A stretch of 64,000 nt of DNA from Lentzea sp. NEAU-D7 (GTDB lineage Bacteria; Actinomycetota; Actinomycetes; Mycobacteriales; Pseudonocardiaceae), in assembly GCF_026242055.1 (NCBI RefSeq), contig NZ_JAPJDL010000004.1, positions 124,001 through 188,000 of the forward strand, in the 5' to 3' direction. Positions 35,737-44,701 of the stretch are shown one piece after another. The position numbers were made by a program, and so were the translations under genes. The notes beneath the pieces are model-generated. The model was not told where the DNA came from. It ran no database searches and saw nothing but the letters and a program-made list of their open reading frames with translations. How positions within the stretch are numbered: position 1 is the first letter of the stretch; every line of letters starts with the position of its first letter.

Positions 35737-36855
35737 CAGGCACGCCCTTCTGGAGGGGTGCTCTCGGCCGATGTAGAGAGCGCCGTTGGCACCTCTTAAC
35801 TCCGGATGGGAAGGCTTCTCGGGACAGCTGACTCAAGGCTCTGCACAGCGCCCGTCAGGGGACGTAACAGCGGCGAACGCCCCTAACGTGCGCGGCTGCA
35901 GCTGCTGCACGGGTCCTGGCCGCAGACGGGCTGACGGCGGAGGACGCGGCCGTGCTGACCTCAGGCTGATCCGGCGACAACGCGCGGGCACTAGCTGCAC
36001 GCGCGACTTCGTGAACTTGCCGCTGATGTGGATCCGGCGTTGGCGCAGCGGATCCACCTGAGCATCGACCCCGTCCGAGCGGCTGCTCCGAGGCATCGTC
36101 GCTCCAGAGCCACCTAGTGAGCCTGGACCTCACTGACCGGACTTCCGCACTGCCCGATGTACTGCAAATCTCTCGCCCTGGTCCGGCAGGCTGACTCCGA
36201 AGCCTTGCGTAGCACCCGACACATGGCCGCTCACGCCTGGGCCAAGACCGAGGCCGCAGTCTGGTCCGCTTGGGCAATCGAACGTTCACCGCAGCGATGG
36301 CTCCGATCCTCATGCCTCGCGACATGCCCCGAGTGATGGCGCTGGCGGTCGCGTTCGATGTGACACTCACGCCGTCGTCGTGAATGACCCCACATGCGGT
36401 CGTCAGCGACTGGGGGTCTACTGGTCCCAGCATGACCTTGGCCTTTTTCGGCCGTTGTCCAGACCAGCGCCGCAGTGCTGAGCATCAGTCTGTAGAGCGC
36501 CCCGTTCGACAACCCAAACGCACCACGGTGCACGTAGCCCACCCTTGACCGGTTTGACGTCGGCCGTTCGGTGGTCGCGGGCTGGTCTGCGGAGCACTTT
36601 TGGCGGGAAGTGTTGAGGGACTTACTGTCCTGGACGCCGTTACTGACGATGTTGCCGCCATCGTTCGATCCGGAGCCCGCGTCCCCGCACGGTGAGATCC
36701 ACCAGTACCGCGCCGGCCCCGACTCTCGCTAGGCCTCGACGTGTGGCGGCGACGATACACACAAGGCAGTGTTCAACGCGGGCGTCCCGCCGCTGGGCAG
36801 GATTAGGCCCGACGACGGGCTGACCACCGCCGTCGCCTGCCGGTTCTGTTCGGCG
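35737..36855. other. 1.1-kb region without a convincing gene
   Basis: All six frames are interrupted often and the open stretches lack domain-like sequence or good ribosome sites. Short plus-strand phrases such as PRDMPRVMALAVAFDVTLTPSS could be remains of a regulatory gene. Probably decayed replication or transfer DNA of the element. Confidence 0.5.
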
Positions 36856-39540
36856 TTAGCGCTCTGTGTGCCAGCCGAGCGCGGCGAGGTCTCGCCTCAA
36901 CCACCGGTACGCGAGCGTGGTTGCGGCGTTGGAGTCCCAGATCGGGTGGTCGATGTTGCCGAGGTCGATCGGGTTGAACGCGTTGCGCGGGACATGGCGA
37001 ATCCTCCGACACCAATCACCGTAAGCAGGGTCTTGGAGGCCGGTGACGAGCGTCGAGACGACCGCTGCCGACTCGAAGTCGCTGGTTGAGTTGTCGGGCA
37101 GCACTGCCAGGCGTACGTCGGGTGAGTCGACCTCAGTATCAGTGAATCGCATGACGAGTACTTCAGCTCGCACGGGGAACATGCCGTAGAGACCCAATGC
37201 GTCACCGAAGGCGGGGAAGTTCTGTTCCACGAGCTGTCGGTAGCCGACCAGGGCCTCTCGCACCATGATTTCGGCCAGGGCCAACGTGAGTTTCGGCGAG
37301 TAGAGCTCCCAAGTCCAGGTGGCGCGTGGCCGTACAAGATCGCCCTCAGGCCACGGCGGAAGCAAGAGGTCGTTGGTTTCCAGAGCAAGTTGGCTGGACA
37401 ACCAACGGATGTCGTCCGAATCGACATCCACGTTCCGCCCCGTCCCGGACCAGGTGGACCGCACGGTCCCGGCAGCGCGTTCCTCCCACGCGGAAACCCG
37501 CTCACGGATCTCGGCGACATCGATGGGAGTGCTGTGGCCGCGTCCGTTGTCGAATGTGTGGACGAACTTGGCAAGGTCGTAGGTGCGTTCGCGGGCGAGC
37601 CATGAGTCTTTCGGAACTGACAGCGTCCTCCGTTGGATGGCGGTTGCGAGTTGTTTTTGGAGGGTTTGCTGAGCAATGTGCCAGCGTCCGAAATCGTGGG
37701 CAGGGAAGGTAAATCCCGTGACGCTCTGCCAGTTGTGGGGACGCGGTGGCCAGGGCTCGGTAAGCGGTGTGACCTCTGGGCCACCCTCTGCGTCGCGGGC
37801 ACGTGCCAACGTGGCCCAGCCGTTCTGCAACCAGATTCCCCAGCGGGCGGGCCTTCCGTCATGGTGGCGAACGAGAGACTTCGCGAGCGGTCCGAGGCCT
37901 TCCAGAAGGGCTGTTTCGGCTTCACGAAGCCATCTGCCCGCTCTGAGCGCGAGGTTGGGCTCGGTGTTCACACCGTTGACGTCACGGCGTTGGATAACGG
38001 CCGAGATCTCCGTGTCCGTGTGGAATGTCAACGGGCCGAGATCGCACGTCGAGACTTCGCCCATGATCCAGAACAGGGCTGCCGGGTTGATCTTTGCCAG
38101 ACGCAGGAGCAGTTCTTCCTGGCGGGCTGGCGTCGGGGCGCTGGAGACGGCCACGGCCAGCGCGTATCGCCATCGGGGGAACGACCGGGGCGCTGCGGCG
38201 GTAGCGAGATCTACCGAGTCCGAAGCGATCGCCTCCGCGCCGAAGTACTGTTCGAACACCGGGAGGGCGAACGTCAGCTCGCCGCTGTTTTCGACGACCA
38301 GCCCGGTGGCGATTAGGCGCTGGACCCGCGGTAGCCGGAACAGGGTGCTCTTCGCGACGTGCGGCGGTTCGAGCAGTACCACAGCGAGGCTGGCGAGATC
38401 CTCCCAAGTTTCGTCTGGCACGTCCTGGCCGGGGACGCAGGCTGCCTGCGTCGCCAGGTCGGCAAGCAGCCGAGTCCTGGAGATCCTGATGTTGCGTCCA
38501 GCGCGTACCTGTGCGGCGAGGGCCAGGCTGGTGAGTGGGTTGGTGAGCAGGGTCGATGTCTCCGCGGTCCACAGGTGGTGGGGTGCGGGCTCGCCCAGCA
38601 CGAGGCTGACCAGTGCGGCTCCGCGGTCGGGGCTCCAGGCGGGAACGTCGATCCGTTCCTCTTCAGCAAGCGCGAGGCCTGGTCGTGTACAGGCGAGCAC
38701 GCTTACCTGAGGCCACGCGTGCACCAGAGTGCGTGCCTCATGCAGAAGATTCTGGGCTTCTGAGGTCGGCACACCGTCTAGCTCGTCCACGACGACTCGG
38801 CAGTTCAGGTGCGGATCGGCGCCCAGTTTCGCGACGATCGCATCCTGTAGCCCGTGCGCCACCATGCGGGCGGTGAAGAAGAGTGGAACGTCGACGTCGT
38901 CAGCGGATTCGGCCTCCCGCAGTCCCTGCTCCCACCAGCGGTTGGCTTGCTCGGACTTCCCGGCTCCGAGCGACGCTACGAGCACGCGGACGTTTCCAGT
39001 CGGCACGGTCACGACTGGGTCGTCGAGGGCGGTCATCCACGCCAGCACCTCGTCACGGCGGTGCGGCGGGACGAACAGCTTCAGGCGGGCCGCACGGCGT
39101 CCGTGAAGCTCACGGTGTGCGTTGTCCAGTGTCTCGGCTCTGCTGCGCATCCGAGGACTGAACGGCATCGTGGCCGCCAATCGCTGCAGGATCTGCCGGA
39201 GTTCGTTGTCCGACAAGTCGATCCCGGTGCCCTGGGCGACCTGTTGCTGCTTCCAGGTCAGCAGTTCCTCTGTCGAATAGGCCGAGGCGTGGTCGTCGAC
39301 GTGCTTGTGGTGCTTGCCGCACAAGAGCAACAGGTTTGCCTCGCCGTCAACGTCCTCCTCGTAGTCGGGATCGTGTCGCGGTCCTCGTGGCGTTTCGGAC
39401 CTGATGTGGGCGATCTGCACGGCAACCGTGAGCAGGTCCCGGTCCGAGAAGACCAGCTGCTCAGAGCACTCCGGGTATGCGCACCTGTTCGAACGCCCGA
39501 AAAGCAGCTTGATCGTCTGCAACGAATAGTCACGCGCCAC
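36856..39540 (-). CDS. HNH nuclease / STAND-like P-loop NTPase protein (candidate defence effector)
   Basis: 894-residue protein (GTG 39540). Residues 10-85 form an HNH nuclease: zinc-type CAYPEC (Cys20, Cys25) and LLLLCGKHHKH (Cys74, His77), HNH triad His45 (QIAHIR), Asn69 (EANLL) and His78. A helical linker (110-175) leads to an NTPase with Walker A SLGAGKS (Lys195, Ser196) and Walker B RVVVDELDG (Asp252, Glu253). The remaining 600 residues are mostly helical, without clear known repeats, and would be the sensor. The order nuclease-NTPase-sensor is that of STAND (Avs/bNACHT-like) antiphage proteins. No good Shine-Dalgarno; the start could be leaderless. Divergent from the two other cassette genes. 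Function inferred. Confidence 0.75.
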   Translation of the reverse strand: MARDYSLQTIKLLFGRSNRCAYPECSEQLVFSDRDLLTVAVQIAHIRSETPRGPRHDPDYEEDVDGEANLLLLCGKHHKHVDDHASAYSTEELLTWKQQQVAQGTGIDLSDNELRQILQRLAATMPFSPRMRSRAETLDNAHRELHGRRAARLKLFVPPHRRDEVLAWMTALDDPVVTVPTGNVRVLVASLGAGKSEQANRWWEQGLREAESADDVDVPLFFTARMVAHGLQDAIVAKLGADPHLNCRVVVDELDGVPTSEAQNLLHEARTLVHAWPQVSVLACTRPGLALAEEERIDVPAWSPDRGAALVSLVLGEPAPHHLWTAETSTLLTNPLTSLALAAQVRAGRNIRISRTRLLADLATQAACVPGQDVPDETWEDLASLAVVLLEPPHVAKSTLFRLPRVQRLIATGLVVENSGELTFALPVFEQYFGAEAIASDSVDLATAAAPRSFPRWRYALAVAVSSAPTPARQEELLLRLAKINPAALFWIMGEVSTCDLGPLTFHTDTEISAVIQRRDVNGVNTEPNLALRAGRWLREAETALLEGLGPLAKSLVRHHDGRPARWGIWLQNGWATLARARDAEGGPEVTPLTEPWPPRPHNWQSVTGFTFPAHDFGRWHIAQQTLQKQLATAIQRRTLSVPKDSWLARERTYDLAKFVHTFDNGRGHSTPIDVAEIRERVSAWEERAAGTVRSTWSGTGRNVDVDSDDIRWLSSQLALETNDLLLPPWPEGDLVRPRATWTWELYSPKLTLALAEIMVREALVGYRQLVEQNFPAFGDALGLYGMFPVRAEVLVMRFTDTEVDSPDVRLAVLPDNSTSDFESAAVVSTLVTGLQDPAYGDWCRRIRHVPRNAFNPIDLGNIDHPIWDSNAATTLAYRWLRRDLAALGWHTER

Positions 39541-39778
39541 CGGAGGACAGTAACGCGTGGTGGTGTCACAGCGCGTAGACCGGCCTTTGTCCGCCACCTG
39601 TGCCATCACTCGGCAAAGACCACCTGACGGGCACCTTGGTCGCGATGTCGTGGTGCTGTTCACCTCCGAAGGTGGCGACGAGTTGCCTCGAACGTGTTTT
39701 GGTTCGGGCGGCGGGTCGATCGGGGCGATCACAGGGCAAGCTGGCACCGACCATCAAGTCAGCAAGGAGACCTGACCG

Positions 39779-40090
39779 ATGCAGCAGTCCGCGCTGTCCT
39801 CCGCACAGCCCCGGCGTAACCTGAAAGCCCTAACTACCCAAGTCGCAGAACTGCGCGAGGGCGACCTAGTAGGCGTGATGGTGCGGTCCGAGCGATACGG
39901 CGTGGTCGTGATCGAAGGCCGGGTGACTCGGTCCAATTCGTCGAAGTCACTCGTAGTGGGTGGGTACACACTGGAGACCGTCGGGCGCCCGGAAACGGAC
40001 TTGCGCGGGCGTCGTGCCCGACTCGCAGTGCTCGCCCACCTCAGGTGGAATGCGGGGGTTGCTCAGGTAGCTCGGCGTGCTACTCATTGA
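39779..40090 (+). CDS. 103-residue protein of unknown function in the candidate defence cassette
   Basis: Not recognised. ATG 39779 with a good AAGGAG site. The middle (LREGDLVGVMVRSERYGVVVIEGRVTRSNSSKSLVVGGYTL) is beta-rich and looks like a small SH3/OB-type barrel; the C-terminus is basic (LRGRRARL...ARRATH). No signal peptide. It is divergent from the HNH-NTPase gene and 44 bp ahead of the nuclease gene, so may be a cassette regulator or adaptor. Confidence 0.6.
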   Translation: MQQSALSSAQPRRNLKALTTQVAELREGDLVGVMVRSERYGVVVIEGRVTRSNSSKSLVVGGYTLETVGRPETDLRGRRARLAVLAHLRWNAGVAQVARRATH

Positions 40091-40134
40091 GTGTCGAGTA
40101 GGAACCGCGTCGAGGCGATGGCACTATCGGTCCT

Positions 40135-42501
40135 GTGCGCGGTCTACTCGATAATGATCTCCTTGACGGACCTCACGAGGTGTCCACGTGGCTGAGGCCG
40201 GTGCGATGCGCGCACCCGGTTGCGGTAGGCGACGTTCCTGGCGCATTGAAGGAAATCGAGTGGTTGTGCCAGTTGTGGGGCGGTGGCGGCCGCCCGCTCC
40301 TGCCGGTTCGCGACGGGCAGATGCCTCGTCGCTACGCTCGGCTGCTGGAGTCGGAACTGGTTGATTACGTTGCCTCCGGGATCCCGGTTGCAACTCCGTT
40401 CAGGGTTCGGCAGGAGTCCACATGGGACACGCCGGTGGTCTTGATTGCCTCCGGCGAGGACCTAGATAGGTGGACCCGTCCGGTCGAAGTCGTCGAACTC
40501 GCTGACGACGATCCCTGGCAACCGGCCTACGCGGCGGTACTGGGGCGACTTCCGGCGGCCATCGACCAACATGCCCTCGACCGGTTCTTCCTGCGCAAGG
40601 ATTTGACCTTCGAAGAGCTGTTCCCCGTTCGACGTGTTCACACTGAGGGGTCGTTGCAGGATCTGCTGATCCGGCTTGAGAGCAACGATCATGTCAAACC
40701 GCGACAGCTCAGCAACATGAACTTGGCTGCTGGCATGGAACCTGACAGGGGGTTCATGGCACGCAGCCCGATAATTCCGCCGCGGTTTCCAGTTCGGAGG
40801 GCGGCCGGCCCGAACATCATCGTCGCGCTGTCGCCTGGTTCTGTCGAAGATGTGGTGTTGCTGTGGAACCTGAGGGCGGCGCACGGGGACAAACGAGTGT
40901 TGCCGATCGGTATCCCGGTTGCTGAGCTCACTGACCAGGCTCTCGAGGAGCTGAGCCAGCCTGGTAGGGCCACCATGTTCGGGTGGTCAGGTGGAAAGTG
41001 CCACGTCACGAGCTCCTCGCTGAGGCACGACGAGTTGGTGGCTCTGACCGCACGTGCTCACGGCGTCGTCGTGGCGAGCGAAGAGGAGTTGCTGACGTTC
41101 GGCAGCGCACCGGGCAGGCCTGGTAGTCAGGTGGCCATGTGGAGCGCGGGGCGTGCCCGTCTCACGGTCTCCGACGAGGACCGGAAAACCCTCGCTCCCT
41201 TGCAGCAGGACGGCGCTTGCGGTGCGGATGTGCTCGTTGATGTCACTGTGCACGATCGCTTGTTGCCTGCCGACGGGATGATGCGTGGCGCGACGTACGC
41301 GGCCACTTTCCGGGCGGGCGCGGCTCAGGCGGACGTACTGAGAATGCGCCGCGTTGATCCGATCAGTGTGGCGTGGCCACCCTCTTGGACCGCTGTGGCG
41401 GCCACAGTCCACAGCCGTGGCTTGGTCGCCAAACCATCAAACCCAGGCCTCGCTGCGGTCGCGTTGTTGGAAGCCTTGGGCGGCATAGAGCAGGTGTGGT
41501 GGCTTTCGCACGCGCCGTTGATCGACTTGCTGTACCGGCTCGGCGAGCGCAGCGGTATGTCGTGGTGGAAGAAACGATGGGCGACTGTGCACAAGGAGTT
41601 GCGTGAGCTGGGCGTTGACGACGAGAAGCTGGAGCGTGCAGCGGAGGAACTGGGGCGTGATGACCCCGCAATCGCTCCCTCTGGTGAGGGACGCGACCTG
41701 CCACTTGATGAATTCCGCAAGGCGCTCGGCGGCAAGCAGGATGCTGCGGAGAATTGGGTGACTTGGGCCGAGCAACGGCACTTGTTGGTGCGTGGTGTTC
41801 AGGTCAGCTGTCCCGAGTGCAACGGAAAGTCGTGGTTGCCCATGGCCTCCTTGCCTCCTCCCGTGGGCTGTACTGGGTGTGGTCGTGAGATCCGGCAGCC
41901 GTACGGTGCCGGCGAGCTGAAGTTCACTTACAGGCTGGGGGAGCCGCTACGCCGAGTCCTGGAAAACGACTGTCTTGGACATCTGATCGCGTTGCGGTGG
42001 CTCACTGAGTTGTTCGAGGGATGGGACCTCGTCGGCGTGCATCCTGGTGTGACCTTCATCGATCCCAAGATCGGAGAAGATGTCGGAGAAGCCGACGTAC
42101 TGCTGTTGTTCGCCAACGGCGACCTGGTGCCCGTTGAAGTTAAGCGTCGTGTCGCAGGCGCCGACGCCAGCAACGCTACCAAGATGGACACTCTGGCCGA
42201 TGCCTTGCAAGCACCTTGGGACCTGCTCGCGGTCACCCAACCTGGGCGGGAGTGCACCGGCCTGATGGAACAGGCACGCGGCTTGCCTCAACGCCCTCGT
42301 CTTCTCCTCACGAACGATCAGTTGCATGAGGACTACCCGATCTGGGAACTGGGCAAGAACCCGTTTGCTGTCGGGGCGTCACGTGACCGACAAGCGGACG
42401 TGGAGCGTGAGGCAGCTTTCGTCAAAGCTGTGTCCAAAGGCCTCCTTGAGCAGCCACGCGATCGTGTGAGTCCGACGCTCCTCGACCCCTCACTGAAATA
42501 G
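40135..42501 (+). CDS. 788-residue protein with zinc ribbon and PD-(D/E)XK-like nuclease motif (candidate defence nuclease)
   Basis: Not a family I can name. Residues about 205-260 (PNIIVALSPGSVEDVVLLWNLRAAHG..VLPIGIPV) look like an alpha/beta domain. A four-Cys zinc ribbon is at Cys559/Cys562 (CPEC) and Cys579/Cys582 (CTGC). The C-terminal domain has GEADVLLLFANGDLVPVEVKRR: Asp654 and Glu668-x-Lys670 fit the D-(x)n-E-x-K core of PD-(D/E)XK nucleases, with Glu652 nearby. No helicase or methylase motif. GTG 40135 lacks a clear ribosome site. Soluble, cytoplasmic. Confidence 0.7.
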   Translation: MRGLLDNDLLDGPHEVSTWLRPVRCAHPVAVGDVPGALKEIEWLCQLWGGGGRPLLPVRDGQMPRRYARLLESELVDYVASGIPVATPFRVRQESTWDTPVVLIASGEDLDRWTRPVEVVELADDDPWQPAYAAVLGRLPAAIDQHALDRFFLRKDLTFEELFPVRRVHTEGSLQDLLIRLESNDHVKPRQLSNMNLAAGMEPDRGFMARSPIIPPRFPVRRAAGPNIIVALSPGSVEDVVLLWNLRAAHGDKRVLPIGIPVAELTDQALEELSQPGRATMFGWSGGKCHVTSSSLRHDELVALTARAHGVVVASEEELLTFGSAPGRPGSQVAMWSAGRARLTVSDEDRKTLAPLQQDGACGADVLVDVTVHDRLLPADGMMRGATYAATFRAGAAQADVLRMRRVDPISVAWPPSWTAVAATVHSRGLVAKPSNPGLAAVALLEALGGIEQVWWLSHAPLIDLLYRLGERSGMSWWKKRWATVHKELRELGVDDEKLERAAEELGRDDPAIAPSGEGRDLPLDEFRKALGGKQDAAENWVTWAEQRHLLVRGVQVSCPECNGKSWLPMASLPPPVGCTGCGREIRQPYGAGELKFTYRLGEPLRRVLENDCLGHLIALRWLTELFEGWDLVGVHPGVTFIDPKIGEDVGEADVLLLFANGDLVPVEVKRRVAGADASNATKMDTLADALQAPWDLLAVTQPGRECTGLMEQARGLPQRPRLLLTNDQLHEDYPIWELGKNPFAVGASRDRQADVEREAAFVKAVSKGLLEQPRDRVSPTLLDPSLK

Positions 42502-42608
42502 AGAACCGCAGATCCGGGCCAGCGCGTCAGAGCCAGCCCTGCCGTGACGCCTGAACCCAGAGCTGGAACCTCATCTGGGCTCCTAAAACCTCCTGGAGCA
42601 GGCTGATC

Positions 42609-42783
42609 GCAGGTGCACGTCGCGGGCGCTGGACGGCGTCTTGGGCGGCCCGAGAGTGGGCTTGCGTCCCCCAATTTCGTGCAGCGCGCCGAACTCAGGA
42701 TCCACGGTGATGCGCGGATTCGAGTCCAGGTGAGTCCTGATCCACTGCAGTCCGGTCAGCTCGCCCCAGCGTAGGCCGGTGTA
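42609..42783. repeat. 175-bp direct repeat, orphan integrase fragment
   Basis: Second copy of 34546-34720, same orientation, 8.06 kb away and outside any open integrase gene. Together the copies bracket the excisionase and the three-gene cassette. Confidence 0.95.
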
Positions 42784-42837
42784 CGCCAGGCTCGCTGATA
42801 CGAACCTTGTCTGAGGTTGGTCGAGGGTTGAGGGGCC

Positions 42838-43284
42838 CTATGGGGTGTCTGGCCAGACGCTCAGGCGCCACGACTCAACCTGTCCCTCCGCGTCGGCGTC
42901 GAACTCGTCACCGAGGCGAGTCGCACGCACGCGATAGCGGCCTGGGCCCTGTAGTTCTAGCGTGCGATCACCCGGTGACGCTGTCAGTGTTGCTAGCGTG
43001 ACTCGGCCCGAATCGCTGGTGAACGCGCCTTCGAACTGCGACTGGCCTGGTGAACCCATTTCAGCCTCTGGGGGCCCGGAGCAGAGCTCAAGTTTCACCA
43101 ACGCCTCAACTGATCGGTCGGCTGCATGGAAGACAGCGCCACCGACGCCGGCGTGCCCGACCCAACGGGGGTCGTCTGGCAGTCCGAGGTCGATCAGTCG
43201 AGCATCCCCAAAGTGATCGAACAGGACGAACTGGGAGTACTCAACGAGAAGCCTGGCCTGAACCGACTTGAGTACGCTGACCAC
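42838..43284 (-). CDS. Hypothetical 148-residue protein
   Basis: Not recognised with confidence. GTG 43284 has a strong GAGGAGG site 7 nt upstream, supporting expression. Sequence opens VSVLKSVQARLLVEYSQFVLFDH and is beta-rich throughout (GRVTLATLTASPGDRTLELQGPGRYRVRATRL); it resembles small ComJ/immunity-like beta-sandwich proteins. Sits between the orphan integrase fragment and the zinc operon, so it may mark the right side of the island. Confidence 0.6.
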   Translation of the reverse strand: MVSVLKSVQARLLVEYSQFVLFDHFGDARLIDLGLPDDPRWVGHAGVGGAVFHAADRSVEALVKLELCSGPPEAEMGSPGQSQFEGAFTSDSGRVTLATLTASPGDRTLELQGPGRYRVRATRLGDEFDADAEGQVESWRLSVWPDTP

Positions 43285-43503
43285 GTCAAAGCCTCCTCAG
43301 GTGCGGATGCGGGTGCGCCGACCATCGCGGTCGACGCACCCACCTGACGATATCAATCCTTGATCAGCACGTAGAACCGATCTTCCTCAAGGATGTGGTC
43401 GTCAGCCATCCAACGCCCAAGAAGGCTGCCTGCCAGCTGGTTGTGCTTCTCGTGCACAGGCCGCACTGCGTAGCTGCGGGAGGTGTTGTCATTGATGGTC
43501 TTC

Positions 43504-44667
43504 TCAGGCGGTGACGCCGCTGAGCTCGTTCGGCTTCTGAGACAACGACGCCGTCGCGGTGATCTTCTCCTCGGCGAGGTCGATCCGGTGCAGTTGCTGC
43601 TTGTTCGGGTCGGACACGTAAACCGTGCCACCCCTGACGAAGATCGCCGGCCTCGGCTGCTGCCACTCCAGGGGCTCCTGCCAGTTGTCCGTGACCGGGA
43701 TGGTGCTGGTCACCTCGGCCTTGACGGGGTCGATCACGTGGATCTTGCCGTCGGTGCCGAGCACCAGCGCTTCGCCCTGCGGGCCGCGGGCCAGCGAGCG
43801 GAAGGTGTAGCTGGCGCCGATGTCGACGAGCTTCAGGCCGCCGGTGGTGGTGTCGATCAGCGAGACCTGCGTGGGGCGCTCAAGTTCGGCGTCGGGGTCC
43901 TGCTTGTAGTCGCCGAGCACGATGGGGGAGTGGTCGCTGCCCGCCTGGTTGCCGATCCGGCCGTACTTCGTGGGGCTCTTCACCTTGGTGATGGCCCCGT
44001 TGCGGTAGATCAGCACACCGTTCTGGCAGCCGATGACCACGACATCGTCCTTCGCGGTCGCCTCGCCGTGGACGCCGGGACAGTCCTCGTTGCGGGTGAT
44101 CTCCTTGCGGTTGGAGTCGAGGACCTGGATCCCGACGCGCTTGTCCTTGTTCCCGAGGGTGGAGACCAGCTCGCCGTTGGCCAGCTCGATTGCCACACCG
44201 TGGTGCGGTTCTGGAGCTTTGTAGGTCTTGACCTCACGTTCCGCGCTGGCCAAGGAGGACTTGCCGAGAATGCGGACCTCGCCGGTTCCGTCCGTGAACA
44301 GCACGGTGCGTCCGGCGTGCCGGACGACGTGACCCGGTTCGGCGCCAGGGAACTCGACGTCGGTCAGCTTGCCGGCGGCGGCGTCGAGCATCCGGAATCC
44401 GCTCGACGTGGACACCATGAGGTGCTTGTCGTCACCGGCGGGGTTGAGCCGGTTGAAGCCTGCCAGCTTGACGTCGGCCTTGACCTCGAGCGTCTTGCCG
44501 TCCAGCGTGTAGATCCCGCCGTCATAGGTGACGGCGACCGGCTCCGCGACCGAGCCGCCGCCGGAGGCGGGCTGCTGTGCCTGTTCGGCGCCGCAACCGG
44601 TCAGGGCGAGGGCGGAGGCCACAGTGGACACGATGGCTGTGGTCCGCGTTCGCGACCAGCTTTTCAT
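43504..44667 (-). CDS. aztD: Zinc metallochaperone AztD-like lipoprotein
   Basis: 387-residue exported beta-propeller protein. Lipoprotein signal MKSWSRTRTTAIVST..ALALTGCG with lipobox Cys25. Seven-bladed repeats follow (GGIYTLDGKTLEVKADV, GHVVRHAGRTVLFTDG, HHGVAIELANGEL). A disulfide-type pair spans CPGVHGEA and VVIGCQNGVL. In Paracoccus AztD delivers Zn to the binding protein AztC. Last gene of a leftward aztB-aztC-aztD operon under a Zur box. Confidence 0.85.
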   Translation of the reverse strand: MKSWSRTRTTAIVSTVASALALTGCGAEQAQQPASGGGSVAEPVAVTYDGGIYTLDGKTLEVKADVKLAGFNRLNPAGDDKHLMVSTSSGFRMLDAAAGKLTDVEFPGAEPGHVVRHAGRTVLFTDGTGEVRILGKSSLASAEREVKTYKAPEPHHGVAIELANGELVSTLGNKDKRVGIQVLDSNRKEITRNEDCPGVHGEATAKDDVVVIGCQNGVLIYRNGAITKVKSPTKYGRIGNQAGSDHSPIVLGDYKQDPDAELERPTQVSLIDTTTGGLKLVDIGASYTFRSLARGPQGEALVLGTDGKIHVIDPVKAEVTSTIPVTDNWQEPLEWQQPRPAIFVRGGTVYVSDPNKQQLHRIDLAEEKITATASLSQKPNELSGVTA

Positions 44668-44701
44668 TGCTTCTCAACTTCCTCTTCAGGGTTCGGGTCA
44701 G

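Noticed and set aside
35855-36433. 192-residue minus-strand frame in the non-coding stretch
   Set aside because: No ribosome site, no domain-like sequence, and Arg/Ser-rich composition typical of chance frames.
43353-43631. 92-residue frame ending ILEEDRFYVLIKD
   Set aside because: Only the last 45 residues look protein-like and the start lies inside aztD on the same strand; kept as a possible gene tail but not annotated.
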